A program made the position numbers and the translations under genes. DNA of 64,000 bases from Mucilaginibacter flavus (GTDB taxonomy: Bacteria > Bacteroidota > Bacteroidia > Sphingobacteriales > Sphingobacteriaceae), in NCBI RefSeq assembly GCF_030409315.1, contig NZ_JAUFPS010000025.1, positions 1 to 64,000 on the forward strand, given 5' to 3'. Below the pieces are notes generated by a model that worked only from the letters and a program-made list of their open reading frames with translations, did not search any database and was not told the origin of the DNA. The first letter of the stretch is position 1. Each line of letters starts with the position of its first letter. Below, piece after piece: positions 26,472 through 35,730 of this stretch.

Positions 26472-27116
26472 ATGGCTATAGCATTCAGGCAGCATATTGA
26501 TGACGATACGGAGTTCGCGCTCTGGAAAATTGAGGAGGAAGCCAACGACCTGTATGTACAGCTACAACTAAACGAAGAAGAGAAAGCCTACGTTGAAAAA
26601 CTGAGCAATGGCAAGCGCCATTTACACTGGCTGGGTACCCGTGTGCTCCTCCGTAAAATGCTACGTACTGATGAGTATATTGATTGCAAAGTTGACGCGC
26701 ATGGCAAGCCATACCTCGTAAACCTGCCCTACCATATCTCCTTAAGTCACTCTTTTGATTATGCCGCGGTGATGATCAGCAAAACCAATAAGGTGGGAAT
26801 TGATATTGAGCAGATTAAAGAGAAGGTAGAGCGCATTGCCCATAAGTTTATGCAGCCTCAGGAACTTGCTTTTATAAGCGACGAAAAGAAAATTGAGCAG
26901 TTGTACGTTTGCTGGTGTGCCAAAGAAGCGGTTTATAAATGTAACGGACAAAAAGAAGTATCTTTTGTAGATAATATTTTTTTAGAGCCTTTTAATTTTG
27001 AGCACCATGGCGTATTAGATGCCAGTTTGCGTAAAAATGAGCTCAACCTTGATTATACCGTAGGCTACATGCAATACGAGGATTATATGATAGGCTACGT
27101 AAAGGGAAATGTATAA
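26472..27116 (+). CDS. 4'-phosphopantetheinyl transferase, Sfp/AcpT type
   Basis: The enzyme moves 4'-phosphopantetheine from CoA to a conserved Ser of carrier proteins. The diagnostic motifs VGIDIEQI (about 112-119; Mg-binding Asp and Glu) and WCAKEAVYK (about 152-160) are intact, and the 214-residue length fits the Sfp class. No polyketide or peptide synthetase lies nearby, so the target is probably the fatty-acid ACP or a carrier encoded elsewhere. Its stop overlaps the lipB start (TAATG), which implies translational coupling. Confidence 0.92.
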   Translation: MAIAFRQHIDDDTEFALWKIEEEANDLYVQLQLNEEEKAYVEKLSNGKRHLHWLGTRVLLRKMLRTDEYIDCKVDAHGKPYLVNLPYHISLSHSFDYAAVMISKTNKVGIDIEQIKEKVERIAHKFMQPQELAFISDEKKIEQLYVCWCAKEAVYKCNGQKEVSFVDNIFLEPFNFEHHGVLDASLRKNELNLDYTVGYMQYEDYMIGYVKGNV

Positions 27117-27871
27117 TGAAAAATAAAAGAGTTTTTTTTGAAGACTGGGGACTGATAGATTATCAACAGGCCTGGGATAAGCAGGAGCACCTGTTTTCGG
27201 CAACGGTAAAAACCAAGTTAAACAACCGCAACAGCGAACTTGCCTACGCCGAAGCCACCAAAGAGCATGTTTTGGCCGATGCGTACGCGCTTTTTGAACC
27301 TGATGAAACTTTCAACTATCTTGTTTTTTGCGAGCATCCCCACGTATATACCTTAGGCAAAAGTGGCAAAGCCGATCATTTATTGTTAGATGAACAGGGC
27401 CTTAAAGATAAACAAGCTACTTACTATACCATTAACCGCGGCGGCGATATTACGTATCACGGTCCGGGCCAGATAGTATCATACCCGATATTGGACCTTG
27501 ACAACTTTTTTACCGACATCCACCTGTACCTGCGTACCTTAGAAGAGGCGGTGATCCTTACCCTGGCCGATTATGGTTTAACAGCAGGCCGCTACCCCGG
27601 CTATACCGGCGTATGGTTTGATGCCGATAATGAAAAAGCCCGCAAAATTTGCGCTATGGGTGTGCGTTGCAGCCGCTGGGTAACTATGCATGGGCTGGCG
27701 TTTAACGTTAATCCCGATTTAAGTTATTTTAAAAATATAGTACCTTGTGGCATCGACGATAAGGCCGTAACCTCCATGCAGCAGGAATTGGGCTATGAAG
27801 TTGATATTAATGAAGTTAAAAAAATCCTTAAACAGCATATTTCCGTATTGTTTGATATGGAGATGTTGTAA
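27116..27871 (+). CDS. lipB: Octanoyltransferase
   Basis: LipB transfers octanoate from octanoyl-ACP to lipoyl domains, the first step of lipoate synthesis. Conserved motifs are HPHVYTLGKSG, RGGDITYHGPGQIVSYPI, RKICAMGVRCSRW (with the catalytic Lys) and NIVPCGIDDKAVTS (with the catalytic Cys). The 251-residue length is typical for Bacteroidota, with a short N-terminal extension. It overlaps both neighbours by one base (TAATG junctions). Co-expression with an ACP-activating PPTase is biologically coherent, since both handle acyl carrier protein. Confidence 0.95.
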   Translation: MKNKRVFFEDWGLIDYQQAWDKQEHLFSATVKTKLNNRNSELAYAEATKEHVLADAYALFEPDETFNYLVFCEHPHVYTLGKSGKADHLLLDEQGLKDKQATYYTINRGGDITYHGPGQIVSYPILDLDNFFTDIHLYLRTLEEAVILTLADYGLTAGRYPGYTGVWFDADNEKARKICAMGVRCSRWVTMHGLAFNVNPDLSYFKNIVPCGIDDKAVTSMQQELGYEVDINEVKKILKQHISVLFDMEML

Positions 27872-28599
27872 TGAAAGCAATTATTTTAATTTTATTATCG
27901 ATAAGCAGCCTATCGGCCTGCTCTAAAAAACCCGACCCGATGTTTACCAATACGAACACCACCACGCCGCCTGCTACAACCATACCCGTAGCAGCAACAG
28001 ATACACTGAGTTACCTTGCCCTTGGCGATTCATATACTATTGGTCAATCGGTTACCGCGCAGGAATCGTTTCCTTATCAGCTTGCGGCGCAAATTCCCGG
28101 GTTTAAAATAAAAGAACCTGTTATTATTGCCCGCACCGGGTGGACTACCGGTCAGTTGATACAAGCCATAAAAAGCAGCGACACCAATGTTAAAACCTAT
28201 GATTTTGTAACCCTGCTCATCGGCGTAAACGACCAATACAGCGGCAACAGCCAGGATGATTACCGTTTAAAGTTTATAGATGTTTTGAACACGGCCGTTA
28301 AATTTGCCAAAGGAAACAAAAACCATGTATTTGTACTATCCATCCCCGATTATGGTGTTACACCCTTTGCCAATGGCAATGACGCTGTAATAAGCCCGCA
28401 GATTGACCAGTTTAACGCCATAAATCTGGAAGAAAGCAACAAAGCGGGTGTTAACTACATCAACATCACCCCCATCTCAAAATTAGCCGCCAATGATCTT
28501 ACACTACTTGCTAACGACGGCCTGCACCCATCGGCCAAAATGTACCAAATGTGGGTGCAGCAGTTAGCACCACAGGTGGCGAAGGCGTTTACAAAGTAG
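27871..28599 (+). CDS. SGNH/GDSL-family lipase or esterase, lipoprotein
   Basis: A 242-residue lipoprotein with signal peptide and lipobox SLSAC (Cys about 17), then a Thr/Pro-rich linker. The SGNH blocks are present: block I YLALGDSYTIGQ with the catalytic Ser, the Gly/Asn blocks (LLIGVNDQYSG), and block V DGLHPSA with Asp and His. It probably hydrolyses ester bonds of lipids or acetylated glycans at the cell envelope. It is third in the operon, coupled to lipB by a TAATG overlap. Behind the stop is a short AGACTAAAAG stretch similar to the fabI array unit, and then a palindrome carrying an insertion sequence. Confidence 0.85.
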   Translation: MKAIILILLSISSLSACSKKPDPMFTNTNTTTPPATTIPVAATDTLSYLALGDSYTIGQSVTAQESFPYQLAAQIPGFKIKEPVIIARTGWTTGQLIQAIKSSDTNVKTYDFVTLLIGVNDQYSGNSQDDYRLKFIDVLNTAVKFAKGNKNHVFVLSIPDYGVTPFANGNDAVISPQIDQFNAINLEESNKAGVNYINITPISKLAANDLTLLANDGLHPSAKMYQMWVQQLAPQVAKAFTK

Positions 28600-28639
28600 A
28601 GACTAAAAGTGGGAATGACGTAGATAGCATGGCGTAGAA

Positions 28640-28696
28640 GACTCACCCGGCGAGGCTACGCCCGCCACCCTCTCTTCACCTGCGGTGGAAAGAGGG
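28640..28696. repeat. Left half of a palindromic element split by the IS
   Basis: The outer arm 28640-28674 (GACTCACCCGGC ... CCACCCTCTC) is inverted at 30394-30428. Inside it a hairpin CCCTCTCTTC...GGAAAGAGGG (28668-28696) can form. A second hairpin, CCCTCTTTCCGGCGAAGGTGA at 28743-28763, is completed only by sequence on the far side of the IS. Confidence 0.75.
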
Positions 28697-28762
28697 GTCT
28701 GAATACGGATTATATAATTTATCTATTATCAGTCGTTCAAATCCCTCTTTCCGGCGAAGGTG

Positions 28763-30380
28763 ATTGTTGCGCAACTGTATAATAAAGTTCTTTGAAATAT
28801 TGATTAAAACGTTGTTTTTTAGTAAATTAAAGGCATGCAAGGGAAAAAAGCACATCAGGAAAGCTTATTCATCCAGTTTCAACTTTCGGACCATGTTCCA
28901 GCCGATAATTTCTATCGTAGACTGAAGGGCGTGCTTGATTTGGATTTCCTATATCAAAGCACATCAAAATATTATGGTAAGGAAGGTCAGAAAAGTATCG
29001 ATCCGGTTGTGTTTATGAAATTGATGCTGGTGGGGTACCTGGAAAATATCAACAGCGACCGCCGTATCATTACTTCGTCAGGGATGCGGATGGATATTCT
29101 TTATTTCCTTGGATACAATCTCGGTGAAGAGTTACCATGGCATTCAACCTTAAGCCGCACCCGTAAGCTATTTGGCGAGAAAATCTTTCTTGAGTTGTTT
29201 AAACAGGTGTTAAAGTTGTGCATTGATAAAGGCCTGATTGCGGGTAAACGGCAAGCGGTCGACAGTGCTTTAATACCGGCCAATGCTTCCAAATACAGCA
29301 TGGTTGAACGGATAGTAATGGAAGATGCATCCGTTTTTAGCCGGGAACTGAATGAGAACATAGAACAAGAGCGTGCAAAACCGGAAGCACCGAAAGAAAA
29401 TGACAAGAATGACCAGGAAAAAAAGGATAAAAAAGGACCTACCAATCAAACCCATTACAGTCCTTCAGATCCTGATGCCCGCTTAACTACTAAACCGGGC
29501 AAGCCGATGAGGTTGTATTACCGGGCGCAAATGAGTGTAGATACTGCCAGTCACTTTATTACCTATATACAGGCTTTTAAGGGGAATGAAACTGATAATA
29601 CCAGCCTGCCGGCGATGTTGCCGCAGATTGTAGATAACCTTTCCGGCGCTCATGTTTCCCGGCCAGAGGAAATCCTGGCAGATACCGGTTATAGTAGCGG
29701 TAAAGCGATCAGGGCTTTAACAGCCAACAAGCTTAAAGGATATATTCCTAATCCCGGAAGTTATAAATCTTCGAGGGAAGCTGACGGCTTTACGTATGAC
29801 GATAAATACGACAGATACATCTGTTTAATGAGTGTGCCATTGCCTTTCAGGCGTGTCGAGTCGGTATATGGCGAGCCATCCGTATTTAAAAAAATCTATG
29901 AATCAAACATCAGCGACTGCAAGAACTGCCCTTTCAAAGAGATCTGCGCGAATAACAAAGGGTTCAAAAAGCTGGTTGATTCAGCAGACAAGCCCCTGTA
30001 TGAATATATGCGAAAGCGGGTAGAAAGCCCCAAAGGCAAACAAATGAAATCGCTTCGATCCAGTACTGTGGAGCCTGTCTTTGGTTCCTTAATCAACTAT
30101 ACCGGCTTAAAAAGAATAAATACCAAAGGCCTCAAACAAGCAAACAAGGGGAATGCTTGTGGCTGCTGTAGCATACAATATTAAAAAACTGCTTGCTCAC
30201 AAGCCTAAAAAGATCAAAGAAGTAGAAAAAACCGTCATAAAAGGGATAAACGATCTGATTTATTGCTTGTTTATCTTATTTAACCGATATTACCTTAAAT
30301 CCGATAATATCGTTTTAATCAATATCTCAAAGAACGCTTTACTATCTCACGACGGTAATTACTAATAGTTGCGCAACAAT
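28763..30380 (+). mobile_element. IS1182-type insertion sequence
   Basis: Terminal inverted repeats ATTGTTGCGCAACT (28763-28776) and AGTTGCGCAACAAT (30367-30380) are perfect over 14 bases. Subterminal sequences are also inverted: GTTCTTTGAAATATTGATTA near 28787 and its counterpart near 30320. The single transposase gene fits IS1182. The outer bases GGTG / CACC continue the symmetry into the host palindrome, so the exact ends are uncertain by a few bases. I see no direct target duplication. The insertion lies at the centre of the split palindrome. Confidence 0.85.
28835..30365 (+). pseudogene. IS1182-family transposase with a late frameshift
   Basis: The main frame (28835-30184) gives 449 residues with a DDE transposase of the IS1182 type. 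It includes an N-terminal helix-turn-helix region, the first Asp region RQAVDSALIPA, the second in EILADTGYSSG, and the Glu in STVEPVFGSLINY. After GLKQANKG the frame leaves the family sequence and stops. The expected continuation MLVAAVAYNIKKLL is in another frame starting at 30153 and runs to 30365. One extra A in GGGGAATG (about 30150) explains it. The catalytic triad is encoded before the shift, so partial activity or frameshift rescue is possible, but I treat the gene as probably damaged. Confidence 0.8.
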
Positions 30381-30428
30381 CACCGAAGCCGAAGAGAGGG
30401 TGGCCAGCGTAGCGTAGCCGGGTGAGTC
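30381..30428. repeat. Right half of the IS-split palindromic element
   Basis: CACCGAAGCCGAAGAGAGGG completes the hairpin started at 28743, and 30394-30428 is the inverted outer arm of 28640-28674 (GGGTGGCCAGCGTAGCG ... GGGTGAGTC). Confidence 0.75.
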
Positions 30429-30471
30429 TTAGCCGGCATTCAAAGTCAGTGTTTGTGTAAATATCCATCAC

Positions 30472-30535
30472 GTCATGGGTAGCCTGTCGAAGCTCGCGAA
30501 CCTCTGCGCACGTCCTTCGACAGGCTCAGGATGAC
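30472..30535. repeat. Palindromic repeat, AGCCTGTCGAAG type
   Basis: The arms GTCATGGGTAGCCTGTCGAAG (30472-30492) and CTTCGACAGGCTCAGGATGAC (30515-30535) pair with a few mismatches. It is an intergenic element between the IS and sdaA. Confidence 0.7.
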
Positions 30536-30619
30536 CCGCCCCTTGTTAATAACAATAACTTATCACGGGAAGAATGAAGCAACAATATAATCCTATAGCG
30601 TCATTTGCAATTCCCCCCC

Positions 30620-30660
30620 ATCTGCACATCTGTAATCTAAAATCTGCACATCTATCTACC
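30620..30660. repeat. Short-unit array abutting the sdaA stop codon
   Basis: Units ATCTGCAC, ATCTGTA, ATCTAAA, ATCTGCAC, ATCTATCT run up to the base before the stop codon at 30661. It is the same family as the array upstream of blaI (121-187). Confidence 0.7.
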
Positions 30661-32088
30661 CTAACACTCCGGCAAGCTTATAGGAATATTGATGGCCAGG
30701 CCGCCATCGGAGGTTTCTTTGTATTTAGAGTTCATATCCAGGGCGGTTTGCCACATGGTTTTGACCACAGCATCTAAGCTTACTTTGGCTTTTTCGGGAT
30801 TACTTTGTAAGGCTAATTGCGATGCGGTGATGGCTTTTATCGCGCCCATGGTATTACGCTCGATGCAGGGGATTTGTACCAGGCCACCAATTGGGTCGCA
30901 AGTTAGGCCGAGGTGATGTTCCATGGCAATTTCGGCAGCCATTAATACTTGTCGTTGCGTACCGCCCAGGCATTCGGTTAAGGCAGCAGCGGCCATTGCC
31001 GATGATACGCCAATTTCGGCCTGGCAGCCACCCATGGCGGCAGATATGGTAGCCCCCTTTTTAAAGATGCTGCCAATTTCAGATGCGGTTAACAGGAACT
31101 GGATGATCTTCTCTTCCGTGTTGCCATCGCAAAATACAATGTAATATTGCAGTACTGCCGGGATAACACCAGCGGCCCCATTGGTGGGTGCGGTTACCAC
31201 ACGGCCAAAAGAGGCATTTTCTTCATTAACAGCCAGGGCAAAACAGCTTACCCAATCTAAGGTATTTTTGAAGCCTTCGCCGGTTTTACGGATGGCGGTT
31301 ACCCATTCATCATAATTAGTATAAGCATTGTTACCTATTAGCTTGCTATTGAGTTTAAAAGCACGACGGGCTACATTTAAACCGCCGGGTAAATGCCCGG
31401 TGGTGTGGCAGCCCCGGTACATACACTCTTTTAAGGCTTTGAAGATATTAAGCACACCTGTGCGAGTTTCCTGTTCGGTACGCCAGGCCAGCTCGTTTTC
31501 CATCACTACTTCCGATATCTTCAAACCGGTTTTTATACACCAATGTAATAAATCTGACGCGGTATCTATGGGGAAGGGTAAATCAACCTCTTGTTTGCTT
31601 TGTGTCGATGCACCATCTTTTACCACAAAACCGCCACCTATAGAGTAATAGGTTTCACTGATGGCCTTTCCATTTAATAAAAATGCCTGGAAGGTTACCG
31701 CATTGGGATGGAATGGCAAACTTTCGTTATATAAAAACAACAGGTCATTAGCCACCGAAAAACCAATTGGTTTAACACCACCTAATATTAACTGATGCGA
31801 TAAGGTAATATTAGCAATTTTGGGGGTAACCTGGTCAACCTCAAAAGTCACAGGATCATCACCGCTTAGGCCCAGCAAAATGGCGATATCGGTACCATGA
31901 CCATGCCCGGTTTTGGCCAAAGAGCCGTAAAGCAGTATCTGTACCTGTTCAACCAATGGCAATACATCTTGTTGCACAAGCGATTGTACAAATTGCTCGG
32001 CAGCACGCCAGGGACCAAGTGTGTGCGAACTTGACGGGCCTATGCCTATCTTAAACATATCAAATACCGAAATCTGTTCTCTTTGCAT
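30661..32088 (-). CDS. sdaA: L-serine ammonia-lyase (iron-sulfur dependent, single chain)
   Basis: The enzyme deaminates L-serine to pyruvate using a 4Fe-4S cluster. The 475-residue protein combines the beta domain (N-terminal, [19 protein letters not shown]) and the alpha domain in one chain, as in E. coli SdaA. Cluster cysteines are expected in [17 protein letters not shown] and QIPCIERN, all present. It is cytosolic. The gene stands alone, with a short-unit repeat array directly behind its stop. Confidence 0.95.
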   Translation of the reverse strand: MQREQISVFDMFKIGIGPSSSHTLGPWRAAEQFVQSLVQQDVLPLVEQVQILLYGSLAKTGHGHGTDIAILLGLSGDDPVTFEVDQVTPKIANITLSHQLILGGVKPIGFSVANDLLFLYNESLPFHPNAVTFQAFLLNGKAISETYYSIGGGFVVKDGASTQSKQEVDLPFPIDTASDLLHWCIKTGLKISEVVMENELAWRTEQETRTGVLNIFKALKECMYRGCHTTGHLPGGLNVARRAFKLNSKLIGNNAYTNYDEWVTAIRKTGEGFKNTLDWVSCFALAVNEENASFGRVVTAPTNGAAGVIPAVLQYYIVFCDGNTEEKIIQFLLTASEIGSIFKKGATISAAMGGCQAEIGVSSAMAAAALTECLGGTQRQVLMAAEIAMEHHLGLTCDPIGGLVQIPCIERNTMGAIKAITASQLALQSNPEKAKVSLDAVVKTMWQTALDMNSKYKETSDGGLAINIPISLPEC

Positions 32089-32219
32089 CGGCTCAAAATT
32101 AAAAATAATATGGCAAAATGGTCCTGTAATAAATATGATGCATTAGTTAATTGTTATTTAAAAAATTTATAATTTGCGGTAACTAAAACTTATTAAAAAC
32201 AAAAACCAAACCTCAAAAA

Positions 32220-32693
32220 ATGGAAAACTACGATCCGTCTTCTGGCTCTCCGGCGCTATTTGCAGCATTCTTTGGTATTATGATGATTCCAGGTTTAATT
32301 GCATGGGTAATTACCGTTGTTGGCATGTGGAAAACATTTGAGAAAGCTGGCAAACCTGGCTGGGCCTCAATTATCCCTATTTACAATGTTATAGTGATGC
32401 TTGAAATTGTTGGCAAACCTATATGGTGGCTGATACTATTTATTATACCATGCGTAAACATCGTTTTCGCCATTTGGACAATTAATCTTTTCAGCAAAAG
32501 CTTTGGCCAAAGTGAAGGTTTCACAATCGGTCTTATACTTTTACCGTTTATATTTTTCCCTATTCTTGGCTTTAGCAAAAACTACCAATACATAGGCCCT
32601 GCCGGTGCTGGGTTTGCGGGTGGTTTTAAACCTTATGATCCATCAATTGATTATAAAGACCCTTTTAATCCAAACACACCGCCGCAGGTTTAA
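32220..32693 (+). CDS. DUF5684-type small membrane protein
   Basis: A 157-residue protein with four predicted membrane segments. The conserved blocks FEKAGKPGWASIIPIYN and GKPIWWLILFIIPCVN identify the DUF5684 family, which resembles the membrane part of some signal-peptidase-like proteins but lacks catalytic residues. The function is unknown. It overlaps the next gene by one base (TAATG), so the two are translated together. Confidence 0.8.
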   Translation: MENYDPSSGSPALFAAFFGIMMIPGLIAWVITVVGMWKTFEKAGKPGWASIIPIYNVIVMLEIVGKPIWWLILFIIPCVNIVFAIWTINLFSKSFGQSEGFTIGLILLPFIFFPILGFSKNYQYIGPAGAGFAGGFKPYDPSIDYKDPFNPNTPPQV

Positions 32694-33070
32694 TGCTGCC
32701 AAATTATATCAAATTACAAATATTTTGCAGTCAGCTGGGTTTTATCCACTGGCTGCAAAATCATTTATTACCCTGCCCATTTAAATATCTTACAGGTATT
32801 GATTGCCCCGGTTGCGGCTTTCAGCGATCAATAGTTGCCCTTATGCAGGGCGATCTTCACAAAAGCTTCGGCCTATATCCACCAGCCATACCCCTGTTGC
32901 TATTTTTTGCTTACGGCATTGCCGATAGCTATTTCAAGCTCGATAATAAAAAGTCGACAGTAAAGAAAACCTTGTTTATGATAGTGGGCAGTATTGTGCT
33001 TATTAGTTACGGCCTAAAAATGTATGGCTTATACCAACATTACAATACATCGGCCTGGGCAACAATGTGA
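32693..33070 (+). CDS. DUF2752 membrane protein
   Basis: A 125-residue protein with the DUF2752 signature CPFKYLTGIDCPGCGFQRS (Cys-x-x-Cys within a membrane-edge loop) and two or three membrane segments. It is coupled to the preceding gene. Its last 31 bases overlap the end of the convergent RDD gene, so both genes share sequence in opposite strands. The function is unknown. Confidence 0.82.
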   Translation: MLPNYIKLQIFCSQLGFIHWLQNHLLPCPFKYLTGIDCPGCGFQRSIVALMQGDLHKSFGLYPPAIPLLLFFAYGIADSYFKLDNKKSTVKKTLFMIVGSIVLISYGLKMYGLYQHYNTSAWATM

Positions 33071-33777
33071 CTGTAGTCTTTAATAATGGTTTGTAAAAAC
33101 AGCATATCATTCATTTCGGGCGGGGTGGTCACACCTAACAACTCTCGTATTCGCTCGGCCATGTTATAAACCAAAACACTGTTGCGGGTTTTAATGTAGC
33201 TGTTTATTACTTCGTTTATCAATTCAATATCCTGGTCGTTAAGGTTTGCGGCTGCGGCAAAAACGGGTTCGTAATTATCTTCGGCCGGTTTAAAAGCTAT
33301 ATTATTCATTTTGGTGCGCGGTACGGTGCGGATTAATGATGTACCGGCAACCATATCGCCCAATCGCTGCGATTTATCGGATACTGCCACGCAAATCAGT
33401 CCGCATAAATGAGAGGATAAACTAAAATCAACTATCCGGAACAGCCAACGCAACAAATACTGGCTAAACCGCGGGCGGGCACCATCTAAACTGATCACCT
33501 TAATTTTCATTACCCGTTTGCCAACACTTTGCCCGTTCATGGTGCTTTCACAAATCAAATCATAAAACACAAAAAGCGTTGCGTAAACTACAGCCAGTAT
33601 AATCCAAACTATCTTATTCTCCATGCCGCCCGTGGCGCTCATCACAATAATAGCCGCTATCATAATGGCAATAAACATAGCCATATCAATAAGGTAGGCT
33701 ACAATACGTTCGCCAAGGCCGGCTACTTCGTAGTCAATATCAATATTTTGTGATGTGGTTATTCTTATGGTTTGCAT
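33040..33777 (-). CDS. RDD-family membrane protein
   Basis: A 245-residue RDD protein: LGERIVAYLIDMAMF (the Arg-Asp pair, about 21-35), a second membrane segment, and the third (GQSVGKRVMKIKVISLDG) with conserved Gly-Lys. A cytoplasmic tail of about 100 residues follows. It is divergent from the SpoIIM-like gene by 94 bases and stands at the head of the MoxR-DUF58 block, an arrangement common in Bacteroidota. The molecular role is unknown. CAAATATA at 33783-33790 is a minus-strand TAnnTTTG match unusually close to the start. Confidence 0.85.
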   Translation of the reverse strand: MQTIRITTSQNIDIDYEVAGLGERIVAYLIDMAMFIAIMIAAIIVMSATGGMENKIVWIILAVVYATLFVFYDLICESTMNGQSVGKRVMKIKVISLDGARPRFSQYLLRWLFRIVDFSLSSHLCGLICVAVSDKSQRLGDMVAGTSLIRTVPRTKMNNIAFKPAEDNYEPVFAAAANLNDQDIELINEVINSYIKTRNSVLVYNMAERIRELLGVTTPPEMNDMLFLQTIIKDYSHIVAQADVL

Positions 33778-33871
33778 ATCATCAAATATAAAACCTAAAT
33801 ATGTTCTTTTTAGTTGATATATTTCGCTTTTGTAATTATTTTAACAAAAAATTTAAACCCCAGGTCACTCC

Positions 33872-34834
33872 ATGCGCGAACCTCTATTTGTAAAGCAAAA
33901 CTCTGCCAAATGGAGCAGCTACGAGCTATCGCCAACAGAAGACCCGGATGAACTTGCCGACAGGTTTGTTCAAATAACCGACGATTTGGCTTACGCCAAA
34001 ACCTTTTACCCCAAATCAAAAACTACCACCTATTTAAACGGACTGGCAGCGGGCCTGCATCAATCTATCTACAAAAACAAAACAGAAAAAAGCAACCGTT
34101 TTTTAACCTTCTGGAAGTACGAGCTGCCGATACTTTTTAAAACTTACCAAAAGCAACTGCTGTATGCTTTTATATTTTTCATTGTTTTTTGCGCTATAGG
34201 CGCGCTTTCGGCCAAGTACGATGAAAACTTTGTGCGCTTAATTTTAGGCGACGAATATGTAGATATGACCAATGCCAACATAGCCAAAGGCGATCCTTTC
34301 GGTGTGTACAAAACCGGCGGCGAAGCTCTGATGTTTTTGGCCATAGCAGGCAATAATATTTATGTATCGCTTGTAACTTTTGTAAGCGGCATTATATTTT
34401 CTGTTGGCGCGGTTTATAATTTATTTCGTAACGGAATTATGCTGGGTTCTTTCCAGTACTATTTTTTTAGCAAGGGCCTGGGCGTAAAATCAATCCTGGT
34501 GATCTGGATACATGGCACTTTAGAAATTTCATCTATTGTGATAGCCGGGGCGGCCGGTTTAATTTTAGGTAACAGCTTCTTGTTCCCAAAAACTTACACC
34601 CGTTTAGTATCTTTAAAAAAAGGAGCCAAAGATGGCATGAAAATAGCCATAGGAATTATTCCTATTTTAATTGTAGCCGCTTTTTTTGAAGGCTTTGTTA
34701 CGCGCCACACCGAAATGCCGGTTTGGCTTAGCGTTAGTATTTTAAGTTTATCGTTCCTGTTTATTGTATGGTACGTAATTATATACCCTAATAAAATTTA
34801 TAAAACCCTAAATCACAATGCCTCCAAAAGTTGA
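33872..34834 (+). CDS. SpoIIM-family (stage II sporulation protein M-like) membrane protein
   Basis: A 320-residue protein with a soluble N-terminus (about 1-100) followed by five or six membrane segments. The SpoIIM core appears in NLFRNGIMLGSF and WIHGTLEISSIVIAGAAGL. Bacteroidota do not sporulate; the family is linked here to RDD and MoxR-DUF58 genes, and a role in envelope stress or protein complex assembly is inferred only from context. Its end overlaps the next gene by 17 bases. Confidence 0.85.
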   Translation: MREPLFVKQNSAKWSSYELSPTEDPDELADRFVQITDDLAYAKTFYPKSKTTTYLNGLAAGLHQSIYKNKTEKSNRFLTFWKYELPILFKTYQKQLLYAFIFFIVFCAIGALSAKYDENFVRLILGDEYVDMTNANIAKGDPFGVYKTGGEALMFLAIAGNNIYVSLVTFVSGIIFSVGAVYNLFRNGIMLGSFQYYFFSKGLGVKSILVIWIHGTLEISSIVIAGAAGLILGNSFLFPKTYTRLVSLKKGAKDGMKIAIGIIPILIVAAFFEGFVTRHTEMPVWLSVSILSLSFLFIVWYVIIYPNKIYKTLNHNASKS

Positions 34835-35729
34835 ATTAGCCAAAACCCGTGATTTTGGTGAACTGATAAGCGACACTTTTTTATTTATGCGGCAAAACTT
34901 TAAACCGCTGCTCAAATACTTTTTCATATTTGGAGGAATCTTCTTAGCCGCCGGAGTTATAAGTTCAACGATGTACCAATTGAAGGTACTTGGTTTTACC
35001 GTAAGCAATAGTCGCATCTCGGCAGAAGGGAGCCGCGAATACGGTCCATCGGTATGGCGGGTATTTGGCTGGGAGTACGTTGTGGTGGTACTTACCTCCA
35101 CATTAAGTATTATAGTTTTAGAAATAACCGTATTAAGCTACATGGCCCTTTATAAAGAAAAGGGCAACCAGGTGCCTACCAGCGAAGAAATATGGGGTTA
35201 TCTTAAATACTATTTTTTTAAGGGGCTGGGGAGTTCACTTCTGCTTAATATATTAATGTTATTCGCTTTTCTTTTTTGCTTTTTCCCGGGTCTTTACCTT
35301 GCACCAATATTTGCTTTGGTGTTGCCTATTATGGTGATAGAAAACACATCCTTTGGCTATGCGTTTAATCGCAGCTTTGTACTTGTAAAAGAAAACTGGT
35401 GGTCAAATTTTGGTGCACAGTTAGTAATATGGATTATTGTATATGTAGGCATTACGGTATTTAGTTTACCAACCAGCATTTACACCATTGTGAGCACGGT
35501 TGTCCAGGCTCAAAAAGGCGCCGCGGCTACGGTAACATCCTTACCTTTTGCCATTGCTACAGCGGTAATTAAGGAGATGGGGCTTGTATTAATTATAATT
35601 CCCTGCGTAGCAGTTGGGCTTTGTTATTTTAACTTAACCGAAGGTAAGGATGGCACAAACCTGTTAAGCAGAATTAACAAACTGGGCAACATAGCACCCG
35701 ATACTGATTTACCAGCTGAAGAATATTAG
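34818..35729 (+). CDS. Multi-spanning membrane protein of the MoxR block
   Basis: A 303-residue protein with five or six predicted membrane helices (first about 32-52, then AVIVLTSTLSIIVLEITVLSY-like and further). No enzymatic motif. A hydrophilic segment SRISAEGSREYGPSVWR separates the first two helices. It overlaps the SpoIIM gene by 17 bases and is followed one base later by the DUF4129 gene, so it belongs to the same operon. Similar proteins in this position occur in Sphingobacteriaceae. The function is unknown. Confidence 0.75.
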   Translation: MPPKVELAKTRDFGELISDTFLFMRQNFKPLLKYFFIFGGIFLAAGVISSTMYQLKVLGFTVSNSRISAEGSREYGPSVWRVFGWEYVVVVLTSTLSIIVLEITVLSYMALYKEKGNQVPTSEEIWGYLKYYFFKGLGSSLLLNILMLFAFLFCFFPGLYLAPIFALVLPIMVIENTSFGYAFNRSFVLVKENWWSNFGAQLVIWIIVYVGITVFSLPTSIYTIVSTVVQAQKGAAATVTSLPFAIATAVIKEMGLVLIIIPCVAVGLCYFNLTEGKDGTNLLSRINKLGNIAPDTDLPAEEY

Positions 35730-35730
35730 T

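Noticed and set aside
30140-30190. Programmed frameshifting in the IS transposase
   Set aside because: IS1182 elements normally use one frame, and the single-base insertion is most simply a mutation; kept only as an alternative.
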